Assembly (NCBI GenBank): GCA_004431415.1
Contig: QPMI01000015.1
Location: 124,001-188,000, forward strand
Direction of reading: 5' to 3'
Source of the DNA: Cyanophora paradoxa
Taxonomy: Eukaryota; Glaucocystophyceae; Cyanophorales; Cyanophoraceae
Length of the DNA: 64,000 nt
Shown piece by piece: positions 43,055 through 53,258 of the stretch; positions within the stretch are counted from its first letter, which is position 1; every line of letters begins with the position of its first letter. Below the pieces are notes generated by a model, which saw nothing but the letters and a program-made list of their open reading frames with translations, ran no database searches and was not told the DNA's origin. A program made the position numbers and the translations under genes.

Positions 43055-45782
43055 TTAATGAGTCGAAGCCAAATCTTTAATGGTGTTCAAGGTATTTCTC
43101 AAACGAGTCGCCTCATCAAGAGCCCTAAGGGCCTGTTGGCGTGCGTCCTCCGCCTGTTGGCGTGCGGCCTCCGCCTGTTGGCGTGCGGCCTCCGCAGCCT
43201 CTAGCCGTGTGCGCAGTGCTGACAGCTCAGCCACTGCATCGCTCATCTGCAGGAAGCAGGGCGAGGGTTTGCTATTGACTAGAAAAAGTTGCATTTGAAA
43301 GCATGGAGTTACCCGCTTCCGCAGACCTTCGTTCTTCTTTGTCTGGGAAGGACAAAAATTCGATGTCATAATTATGATAGAAGATCTATAGAGCCTCGCA
43401 GATACATATGCATAAATTAAAGAAAGGTACCTGCTGGTCCAGCCGCCTCCGCAGCTCCTCCTTTTCCTTCCTGTGCTCACTCGCTTGGCGCTCCTGTTCC
43501 TGTCAAACACGTAATTAGCACTTTTATACGCATAATCCATCATAATAATCAGCTGCACACCGCTTCGAACATTTCCTGTACACGCTTGGCGAAGTCCAAA
43601 TTCTGCGAGCTGCCGCCGTTGCTGCTGCTGCCGCCGCCGCCACCGCTGCTGCTGCTGCTGTCGCTTGCGCCCATTTCTGCTGTGTAGAAAGGAGTGGAAT
43701 CGTAGGCTGAACTGGCTGCAGCTGGCTTCCGCTCGAGCTCGGGATCCGAGGAAGCGCTGGCGCTGCAAGTGCCGCCCGAGCGGGGGACCTTCGCGGCACT
43801 TCCGGGCACCTCCGGGCCCACGGCCTCCTCGAGGCCAGTGGGCGATCGCGACCCCGAGCTCGAGGGACCCCGCCGCCGCTTCTTGCGATTGCTGTCCATT
43901 GCAGGCTCTTCGCCTGACGTCTCACCCGAGCTGTTCCATTCAGATGATTGGTCGTCGCCTCCGGGCTCCAAATCTTCTTGCGTCTGACTATCCTCGATTG
44001 CCTGACTTGCGTTCACCTTCTCTTGCATGGTGACTCCATCAGATGTGTATTGTTCCCGAATAGGGGAGACTGCGCGCAATGAATATTAATAATGAGAAGT
44101 CGATCAGAGATTAGAATCGGGCTAAAAGAATCCAATTGCAAATAAAAAAGACGCACAGAAGCCCTCGAGAAGCTGCTGCTTGAACATGACATAGCACTCG
44201 TCGTTCTCGAACCACTGAGGGAGGCAAAGACTCAGATTCTCTGACGTAGAGGGGTGCGCGATGTCTGCTGGAGCTCCACCACCCTCGACCAGCTTCTTCT
44301 TGAGATGGTTCAGCGCCTCAGGAACAACTTTCTTGTAGTTCGGCGGAGCTTGCTCGATGCCCAAGTCGATGGTGAGCTTGAAAGGCTTGCCGGAACTTCT
44401 GCATCGCATTGCCGCCACAGCTGAGAAAGTTGCAGCGTTCTCGGCGAAGCGAGTGAAGCAGCCCTTGAAAACCACCTTATGCAGGGCCGGCAGGCGGTTC
44501 TCTATACAGTACGCGAGCATAGCCACCTAGTCATGATCAGCGACATGACCTGGAAGATTGCGGAAAGCTCAAGAAGACAAACCCGTTCATCGTTCAAGTC
44601 GATCTTCTCGAGTACAATGGAGCGTAGAGCGGGTAGGCGGCTGATTTTATGAAGGACGTCGTCCCACTCGTCCGTCATTAATTGAGTCGTTTGGTCGAGA
44701 TCTCGGCTGAAGGTGATGCTACGCAGCTCCAGCGTCCGAAGCTTCTTGCAGAGCGCGATCGCATGCCCAACTTGCTTCGCTTGCTTCTCAAAGCTCAGCT
44801 CTTGCAGCGTGAGCTTTCGCAGCGTCCCGCGGACTCCTTGCAACACCGCGCATGTGCCTTCCACGAGCCGGAGCTGTTGGGGCGTCGTAGTCTCTTTGTC
44901 CTGTGAGAGAGCAGAGTAAGTTAAACATCATTGACTCAGATTTAATAGTGTCATTTCGCACCGAGTTCGTGTGATTATTGGAAATCTTGCCGATGAGAAG
45001 GTTGTGAAGATGTGGACGGCTGCCGAGCGCGTTGCGAAGCCGATTGAATGGGTCTCGGCTGTCACTAACTGTAGTACGGCCGCGGTTGAGAGTTGGAATC
45101 TCGATATCATAAATGGAGCAGATATGGAGCTCGGCCGAGCTGGAGATGGCGCTGACGAGGGCTTCTGCGCCATTTTGGTCGAGGCGAAGCTTGAACACAT
45201 TAAGGCTCTGCAGAGGAGAGTCTGGTTTGGCAGAAGATGCGAGGGCTTCCTTCAAGAAAGTACTCCAGGCTGCTATGGACCGAAACATGTCCATGTGGAT
45301 CGATTCACCCATGTGGGGCCGCCCCAAGGCCAATCTCGTGCGCGTGTGCTGGCCGATTGCTTCCCCGAGCTGCTTCAAAGCTTTCTCGAAATCCTTGTCG
45401 CTAGCAGTTGTCCTCTCCGGCGGGCCGGCGAGCTGCGCATGCGCACGGACAGACCGTTGGCATGGGCCTCGAATGCATGACAGCAAAAAAGACGGGAGAT
45501 GCATACCGTCAGTTGAATCGTGCTGCGAACACGTACAACACAAACACCGGTCAGTCAAGTACGCGTACGGCTAAACGAGTGCACATATCTAACAGTGCAC
45601 CTGATCTGAGGATTCTCGAGCTCATGATCATGGATGATCTTCGCAATCGCCGCCAGATCGGTGTCGGTCAGCCTTTTGGGGACGCCGTTCTTCCCGCACT
45701 CGACGGCCAGGGTGCCCTGCCTCAACACGTCGCTGCTGCGAATCGTCTGGAGCCAGGCCGGCTCCCCCGCCTCGTTCGCCAT
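43055..45782 (-). CDS. LRR-like plus coiled-coil protein, unknown
   Basis: First exon 45782-45601 (MANEAGEPAWLQTIRSSDVL...DHELENPQIR). Further exons carry leucine-rich-type repeats: SPLQSLNVFKLRLDQNGAEA, HICSIYDIEIP, TLRKLTLQELSFEKQAKQ, KLRTLELRSITFSRD, PALRSIVLEKIDL and PALHKVVFKGCF. A donor near 44144 joins in phase to a Ser/Gly linker with a nuclear-type basic cluster (NRKKRRRGPSSSGS). The end is a coiled coil (RKEKEELRRRLDQQ, then three ARQQAE units) finishing DLASTH. Base composition is less GC-rich than the flanks. The function is unknown; LRR proteins usually bind other proteins. Confidence 0.65.
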
Positions 45783-46595
45783 CGCGCTTCCTGCGATTAC
45801 GACGAGAATGGCTCAGTGAGCGCTGGTCCGACGATCCGAGGCCTAGTGCGTCCGGGCGCGCGCACGCGACGATGAAGGCCCCACCTTGCTACCCCGCTGC
45901 TTTCCTGCAAGTGCGATGAGAATGAGAGCTGGTTCGACGGCGCGCGGCCGGTTGGGGCGCGCGCGAGGCTAGGCGAGATGAAGGCCACGAACCTTCTAGA
46001 GACCCACGGCTACTGCGCGCGTTCACGGGTGTGTGGTCACGAATCTGCAATTGCAAGAGAAAGATGTTGCCGAATGACTCACCGGACTCACCAGAACCCC
46101 AATCACCAGACTCACACGACACGTGGCATGAGCACTCATGCCATGATGGGCCGGGGGGGTGAACACAATCGTTTTCCCCGTACCCGGAAGCGAAGCAAAC
46201 GCAGCAGTTAGTCCGACAGTTGCGGCAGTTACGAGCTCCAAGTCGTGATCGAGAAAGCTACCGGGACGAACCGGAGGCAGCCGCCCCGCCCGCGGCGGTT
46301 CCAGCTTCCCAGCGCCTGTACGGACGCGCATGCGTGCGTCCGGCATGGCGCCTTTGAGCCCTCGAATCACGAGGAGCGGCCGCGGCCTCGAGCGGCGCCC
46401 TCCTCGAGCTTGCGACCGCAGCCGACAGCAGCGGACCGGACCAAGCGACCGCATATGATAGTACTACAGCTAGCCCTCCCCCGGCATCGTCTGCTCGCTC
46501 CCATTGCGGCAGTTGCGGCAGTTACCCCGCCAGTTGCGGCAGTTACCCCGCCAGTTGCGGCAGTTACTCGCGGCAGTTACACCGGCGTGACCTAT
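45783..46595. other. Intergenic region with two short repeat sets
   Basis: About 90 nt at 45785-45880 (around CCTGCGATTACGACGAGAATG) recur in diverged form at 45900-45985. A tandem unit GTTGCGGCAGTTAC repeats at 46506-46580, with a single copy near 46216. No gene seen. Confidence 0.5.
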
Positions 46596-48110
46596 CCGAA
46601 TCCGATGGGGATCGCTCCGGTCACAGCGGACGGCGCCCGCGAGACGCGCGCCGTGGCCGTGGCCGCCTTCCTGAAGGCCTCCGGCCTCCAGCACGGCCCC
46701 GTCTTCCACAGCGGCGCGCTCCGCGCCACGCAGACCGCCGAGATCCTCGCCGGCGCGGACGGCGAATAGCGAGGGCCGAGGCCGAGGCCGAGGGCGAGCC
46801 GGCGGAGGCGCTGCGGGCGGTCTCGGAGGCGTGCAGCGACGCGCGCGAGCGAGCGGTTCTTCCCGATCCCCGACCGCGAGCCGTGGTATCTGTGCCGCCG
46901 GGCGCCCGGGCGCCCACGCACCTTCCACACCCTCCTGACCCGAGCGCGTGCAGAGTGCGGCCCCAGATTCCACACCCTTCTGAAGCGCGCGCGAGCAGTT
47001 CGTCCCGCTGCTCGTGTCGCACATGCCGTTCGTCGACCGCGATCCCCGACCCCGACCCCGACCCGCGGTACCTGCGCCGCCGGGCGCCCGCGCACCGCCC
47101 ACAACCGCGCCTGACTCGAGCGCGCGCAGACTGCGGCCCCGGAGTCCGCTCTGAACGTTGACATGGCGCGGAAAGGGGGGAACTGCTGGGGGACGCGCCG
47201 ACACAATTCCGAAGGCCTCCTGGGGCTGCCGGAGCAAGGCGCAGAGGGGGGTCTGCCAGGCCCCGGCGCGCCGTCTCATCCTCTTTCCGCCCCCGCCCGT
47301 CCCACCCCTCCTTCCCCCCCTCCCCTGGCGACCCGTCGAACGCCGTACCCCCTCCACCCCTCCGCCCCGTCATACTCCCTCCGCCCCCCGCGCCGTCGTA
47401 CCCTACCCCCTCCGCCCTCCGCCCCTTCATACCCTCCCCGCCTCCCCGCGCCGTCGTAGCCCCTCCGCCCTCCGTCCCGTCGTACATTATCCGCCCTCCC
47501 CCGTCCTACCCCCTCCGCCCCCCGCCCACCCCCCACCCTGCCCTATCGTACCCCTCCGGCCCCACCACCCGGCCCGTCGTAACCCCCCCCCCCCCCGCGT
47601 CACCGTAACCCCCCCCCCCCCCCCCCCCGCCCGCTCCTTCGGCCCGTCCTTCCCCTCCGGGCCTCTGCCCGCTGTCCCCTCCGGCCCGTCCTATCCCTTC
47701 CGGACCTCTGCCCCGTCGTCCCCCTCCTCCCCTCCGCGCCATCACGCCCCCTCCTCTTCCTCCCGGCCCTCTGCCCGGGCGCGGCGGCAGCCCCTGTCCC
47801 CGTACCCCCGCGACCCTCGCCTCACTCGCGCAGAAAGCGGAGGCTCGAGGCGCAGCTGGAGGCGCTGGAGGCCCTCCTTGCGTTGAAGTCAAGGCCAGGT
47901 CGCCACCGCCGGCGACGCCTCCCGCGAGGTGCGCGAGTGGGCGGACGAGGAGGCTCCTCGCGCTGGGCCGCCCGGCCGCCCCCGGGCCGACGCGCGGGTC
48001 CCGGGGCCGCGGGGCGGGCCGGGGCGGCGGTGGACGGCGGCGGCTGGCGCGTCGAGGCTCTCCTGCCCCCGTCCCTCCTCCCCGCCGCCCGACCCGCCCC
48101 GTCCCGCGTT
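46596..48110 (+). pseudogene. Broken inverted copy of the SixA-like gene
   Basis: 46611-46766 matches the coding strand of the gene at 63270-63823 (TADGARETRA...FLKASGLQ...GPVFHSG...LRATQTAEILAGAD), then stops at 46769. Later pieces (EALRAVSEACSDARER near 46805, a VPLLVSHMPFV segment near 47000, and VDGGGWRVE near 48030) follow, separated by about 0.9 kb of low-complexity DNA. The N-terminal catalytic segment is absent. Not functional as read. Confidence 0.85.
47340..47770. repeat. Degenerate C-rich minisatellite
   Basis: Imperfect units built on CGTCGTACCCCCTCCGCCC recur through this stretch, separated by poly-C runs at 47585-47597 and 47610-47628. Confidence 0.7.
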
Positions 48111-48169
48111 GGCAAGGCCAATTTATTATCATCAACTTCAATTTGGCAAGTCGTTTATATAATTGTTTC

Positions 48170-48360
48170 TACAAGCGCCCGCCGGCAACACGGGAGGGCC
48201 GTGGGGGCCGGGCCGGCCCCGAGGCGCCGGAGGGGGCTACAGTCTCTTAGAGGATCCAGGGTACGGGGCAGAGGGAGCGGGGTCCGAGGGGCAGGAGGCG
48301 GCAGAGGGGCCCAACGGGCCCGCCGGCCTCTCGGGAGAGCAGGAGGGCCGGGCAGAGTCC
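48170..48360 (-). pseudogene. Inverted copy of the RING gene 3' end
   Basis: Matches the complement of about 62990-63220, the last coding exon and 3' flank of the RING-domain gene. It continues the SixA-like copy in the same order as at the source locus. Confidence 0.8.
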
Positions 48361-48419
48361 GGCCTAGTCCTCAGGGCCGTCACGCGGCGTCAACGGGGCA
48401 GAACTGTTGCCAGTTGAAC

Positions 48420-49009
48420 CGCTGAGCCTATGCCTCACTGAGCTGCAGGCCTAGGCCACCCGGCCGCGAGCCGGACTCTGAACCTTCCAACTGGGCCCGG
48501 GGTGCCAAAAGAGTTCCGAAGTTCGAAGCTTCAAAGCGCCCTTCAAGGCTTCAAGGGCTCACTGAGTCAGCTTGAAAAGTAGAAGCTTGAAAGAACCCGC
48601 GGGCCGTGAGACAGTGACCGTCGGACGTCAGACTTTGAAACCATCATGGCATCCCGGAGCTCGAGTCCGCCGGGCCGATGATCATCGGGCATCATCATGG
48701 CATGGCATCCGATGATATATCGATGACCATGATCCGATCCGATGATCATGGCACTGCGGCATGGCCTCGGCCCCTCGCCCGCGGGCGGGCCCGGCTGCGG
48801 GGCCTGCCACTATCTATCTGGCCCCGGGCCCCGTGGGCGACCACTAGTGTCATGATCGCGATCGGGGCCAAGTCGGGGCCAAGCCTTGAGGGCTGGATGG
48901 AATATCAATTGATACTGGAGCAGGACGATAAAAAGGGAAAGCCGACGAGCGGGACAGGGCAGGGGGCGGATTCGGATCGGGAGGGCTGGCGGGGCGCGGG
49001 GGGCCGAGG
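48420..49009. other. Intergenic region, palindromic
   Basis: No gene. GACCGTCGGAC is at 48616-48626, and overlapping ATGATCAT and ATCCGATGAT words occur at 48675-48755. Confidence 0.5.
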
Positions 49010-52000
49010 CTAGGAGAGGCGGGCGCCGGCGAGGAGGCGGGTGGCCAGGTCCGCGGCGCTCTGCGGCACCGACGCGTGGCACGCCGTGAAGACCTCCGCC
49101 GAGGCTTCGAACCCCTGCCTCGAATTGTTCGAGGAGGCCCAGGCCTCGCGGCTGGCCGCGGGGCCCCAGAGGCGCCCCGCGGCGACGAAGGCCGAGGGGT
49201 GGTGGGGGTCCTCGCTGGGGGAGAGCAGGGCGCCGACCTCCCTCAGCCCCGCCGCCGGCCCCGGGCCGTTCGCCCGCTCGAACATCGCCGAGCGCTCCGC
49301 CTCCGCCCGCGCCCGCTGCTCCTCCCTGCTCTCCTCAGAAGGAGGCTTTCTTCGAGTAGAGGAAGATGAGGAAGAGGAGGAGCGGGCGGGGCCGCCGGAG
49401 CAGCGGACGAGCGGGCCCCTCAGCGCCGCGTACGCCTTGAAGAACTCGCGGCGGGCGGCCGCCAGGAGTGGGGGAACGGGGGCGCTCCCCCCGGGGAGCA
49501 GCGGGGCGAGGAGGGTGCCGGAGGGGGGGTACAGGAGCACGTAGTGGAGGAGGACGTTGGGTCGCCCCGCCGTGATCCTGCCGGGCGCGGGGAAGCTCAG
49601 CGAAGGAATGGGATAGGACGGGAGGCGGCCCTAGGGAAGCCCTGGGAGGGGGGGAGGGGGGGGGGCGGCCGTGGGCCATGGGCGGGGCGCACTGCAGGCC
49701 AAAGCCTAGCGAGCAGAGCTCAGGGGAGATTTTAAGGAGCCTGGATTTTAAAGGAAAGCGAGGGGAGGGGGGAAGCGAGGGGCGGGGCGGCCCAGAGGCT
49801 AGGAACATATCGGGGCGGGGCGGGGGCGCGCACTGCCAGGGGGCGTCGGCGCTGGCGGCGGCCCAGCGCTTCGGGTCCAGCAGCGCCGCCGCGTGCGGCT
49901 CCGGCTGCGGCAGGCGTCAGCAGGAGCCGAGGGCAGGGCAGGACGGGGGAGAGGGGAGGGGGAGGGGGGGGGGAGGGGGTGGAGGGGGGGCTGGGAGAGG
50001 CTCTCTAACAAAAGGCAGGCCCGTTAATGCTTTTGAAGGGTCCAAGGGATGTCTAATGTTGAAGGCTTTAAGGTCCTCTGCTAAAGTAGAGGGCGGGGGG
50101 ACGCGGGCGCGCCTGGGAGAGGGCCCCGGCGAAGAGGCTCTGGAGGATCTCGCGCCCGAGGGAGGCCCCCGCCTCCTGCGCCGCCGACCACAGGTCCACC
50201 ACCGCCGGGATCTGCGCGCGCGAGCGAGCGCGGGGCCTCATGATCAGCCCATGAAGCAGGAGACTCGATCAGAGCCCTCCCAGCACAGGAAAGGGAGGGG
50301 CCGGGGGCGGGGCGGGGCGGAGGTTAGCCGCAGGGGCCGGTGGAGCGGAGGGGATTCGAGACGCTAGGCTCGACCCGGCAAAAGAGCCGGGCAAGAGAGA
50401 GGAAGTTGGAAGGCGGCCACGACGTGCTCGGCGAAGCTACGAGAAAAGCTACGCGATCTCCAAAACAGTCGCGCGATTCGGTCGGGTCGGTCGGGGCGGG
50501 GGCGGAAGGCGCGCCTTCTCGGCCATGAGGCCGTCGAGGGGCGCCGGCGGGGGCGGGGAGTTGGGTTTAGGATGCTTAAAAGGGTTTACGATGCTTCAGG
50601 GTTTACTAGTTAGATGCTTGGTTAGAAGTTAGATGTTAGATGTTAGATGAAAGGGCGGGGGCGGGTTGCGCGCCTTCTCGGCCATGAGGCCGTCGAGGGC
50701 GCGGAAGCGGCCGGCGGCGCGCAGCCGGTGCAGCGCCGCCTTGCAGTCCACCACCTGCGGGGCGGAGGAGGCTCAGGAGAGGCGGCGAGGCGCAGGGCGA
50801 GGCGCGGGGCGTGGGACGAGGCGCGGAACGTGGGGCGCGGTGCGGGGCGCGGGGCGGAGCGTGGGGCGGGGCGGGGTACCTGGTAGGGGTCGATCTGCCT
50901 GCGGGGCCGAAGACAACGAGTCAGCGCCGCCCACCCGGGCCCGCGCCCGTGCGCGATCGGGCCGCCGGGGGCTCGGCGCACCCGAGGGTAGGGAAGCGGG
51001 GGTACAGGAGGAGGCAGAGAAGCTGCTGGGACTGCGATCGCGTACCCCAAGGAATCAGATCAGGTCAGACGAGGGGTACGACGAGGGAACCCAAGAAATC
51101 AGATCAGGTCAGATGAGGGGGCACCTGGGCGACGCAGACGAGGACGCAGGGGTGGACGGCCCCGGGGGGCGCCTCGCCCCCGCCCTCCGCCGCCTTCTCG
51201 GGGGGCCACCTGCCGAAGGGGCCTCAGGCGAGGGTGGGGGGGGGGGGGGGAGGGCGGGGGGAGGGGGGGGGAGAAGGGGGGTTTGGGTGGTGGGGTGTTG
51301 GTGTTGGTGGGGGCCGGGCGAAGAAGGCTTGAAGACTAGAAGGGGCTAAGGGGACGGAGGCTACCTGCACGGGGTGGGTGGTGTGTGTGTGTGGGGGGGG
51401 GGGGGGGGAGGGGGGGGAGGGGGTGGCAGGGAAGGTCGAAGGGCGGGGGCCAGCTAAAGAGTAAGGCGTACCCCTCACGGAAGACCTGCTGGACTATGAC
51501 CGTCTCGCCGGCGTCTGCGGGGGCGCAGGTCTAGTCAGCCAAAAGAGACAGGGAGGGCGAGGTAACGAGCAGAGAAAGCTCTCCAGGCGGGGCGGCGCGG
51601 GAGCGCGAAGGCTCAAAGACTCGAAGGGGACAAAGGCTTTAAAGGTTCTCGCACCGACGGGGGCGCCGAAGAGGCGGCGGGCGGCGCAGAAGCGCGCCAC
51701 GTCCCGCAGGTCCCCCGCGCCCATCGCGCTGCAAGGCCGTGAGGGGGGGGGGGGGGGGGGGGGGGGGGGCACGCGCCTGGCGACGAGGACGCCCCTGTGG
51801 AAGAGGCAGGCCCCGAGGGGTAGGCAGGAGCGACCGCCGGACTAAGATAGACGGGGGTTCAGCGGGGCCGAGGGGGGTGGGGTGGAGTTGGGGTGTGTGT
51901 GTGTGGGGGGTACCGTGACGTAATCGTACTCGCGGTTGGGGGAGAGGAGGGAGTTCAGGGTATCCCCCAGCTGCGCCCGCACCTGCGCAGGTGTCAGAGG

Positions 52001-53141
52001 CGAGTAGGGGGGAAAGGGGGTACGGGGTGAAACCCGCCTCCATCGAGGGGTGGAAGAATTTCGCGCCCTGGGGGTACGGGCGCGCGGGGTAAGATGGGAG
52101 GGGAGAAAATGATTGGGGGTAGCGCGCCATGCCGAGGGCGGCGAAGAAGCCCTGGTGCAGAGCGTCCTCTGGGCGGAGGATGGAGTTGGCGGGAGCGGTG
52201 TGGGGTTGGCGGGGCGGGCGGGCGCCGGTTCGGCACCGGAGAGGGCCACTTCGAAGAACCGCGCGAAGAGGGGATCCAGTTGGGTCGCCAGGCGCCGCTG
52301 CTGGGCCTCAGAGACGGCTGGGCGGAGAGGGCGGCGCGGGGCGGCAGCGGCGGCGGCGCACGGGCCGGCTCGGGTCGCCGGCAGCGCCGTCTGGCCCCCG
52401 TACGACGCCCTCTGCGGGACGGGCTCTCGTCTTCAGAGGCGGGGGGAGGGGGCGGAGAGAGGGGGGTACGCCGCACCGAGGGAACCGGCGAGGAAGCGGA
52501 GGGACGAGAGGAACTCCTGCGGGGCGCCGTCAGATGTGGGCGGCGCGCGGGGGACGGGCGGCTCAGGAGCCGCGCACCCGCACTAGCGCAGAGGCGAGGG
52601 CCTCCGGCACGTTCTTGGGGAGTACAGCGACGAAGAGCGCGGTCTCCAATGGCGCGTAGATAGCCAGAAGCTGCGGCCCCGGCCCGCGCGGCTCGAGCGG
52701 GGCAGATGAATTCGAACGCGCCGCGCGCGCTCGCCTTAACTGATCGAGTGGAGACCGATCCGTCCGGCATGCGCTCATCCTGGTGCTGCTCGAAGCTCGC
52801 CGTGTTGCACTGCGCCCGGCCGCGGGAGGCGCGTTAGATGCCGGCGCCCGGCGGCCTCGGAATGCGTTCGGAAAGCAATCTACGCGCACGGATTGGCCCG
52901 TGAGCATCCGCATCACGCCGTTCAGGGCCACAAAGACGCCCTTCAGGCGCTCGACGCTCGCCTGGTTCACATTGCGCGTCTCCGGAGGCGGATACGCGTA
53001 CAAAATCTGCTCGAAACGCAAGCCTCAGTCATTCCGATTCTTTAGCTAAGCGTCGGCGGGCCGCACGTCGCTGCTGGTATCCTCCTCAGGCCGCGGCCTG
53101 GTATCCAGGAACAAGGCGAGGTGTGGCTGTGGCGCAGCCAT
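49010..53141 (-). CDS. CCZ1-like protein (Rab7-GEF subunit candidate)
   Basis: CCZ1 with MON1 activates Rab7 on late endosomes. The minus-strand start is probably MAAPQPHLALFLDT at 53141. Next come FEQILYAYPPPETRNVNQASVERLKG...VALNGVMRMLTGQS, CNTASFEQHQDERMPDGSV, LLAIYAPLETALFVAVLPKN, EFLSSLRFLAGSLG, QRRLATQLDPLFARFFEVAL, REYDYVT, VARRAMGAGDLRDVARF, HPCVLVCVAQRRQIDPYQVV and, at the end, NVLLHYVLLYPPSG and SAADLATRLLAGARLS. The order of first longin (ILxYxP...NV), middle helices and second longin fits CCZ1, but identity is low and many internal junctions were not fixed. Donors after AEK (50672) and LSQ are GC. The C-terminal third may be a separate gene. Confidence 0.5.
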
Positions 53142-53258
53142 CGCTGGTCCTGCCGGTGCCGCACGGGCGCCGGCCCGCCTCCCGAGGTCCCGGAGCTTCC
53201 CGCCTTGCTGCGGCTCTTTCTCAGTATCCCCCCCGGCTGGCTCCCAGCGGTCGCGGCC

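Noticed and set aside
46500-46585. CRISPR-like array
   Set aside because: Units of GTTGCGGCAGTTAC are adjacent and degenerate with no unique spacers; it is a simple tandem repeat in eukaryotic DNA.
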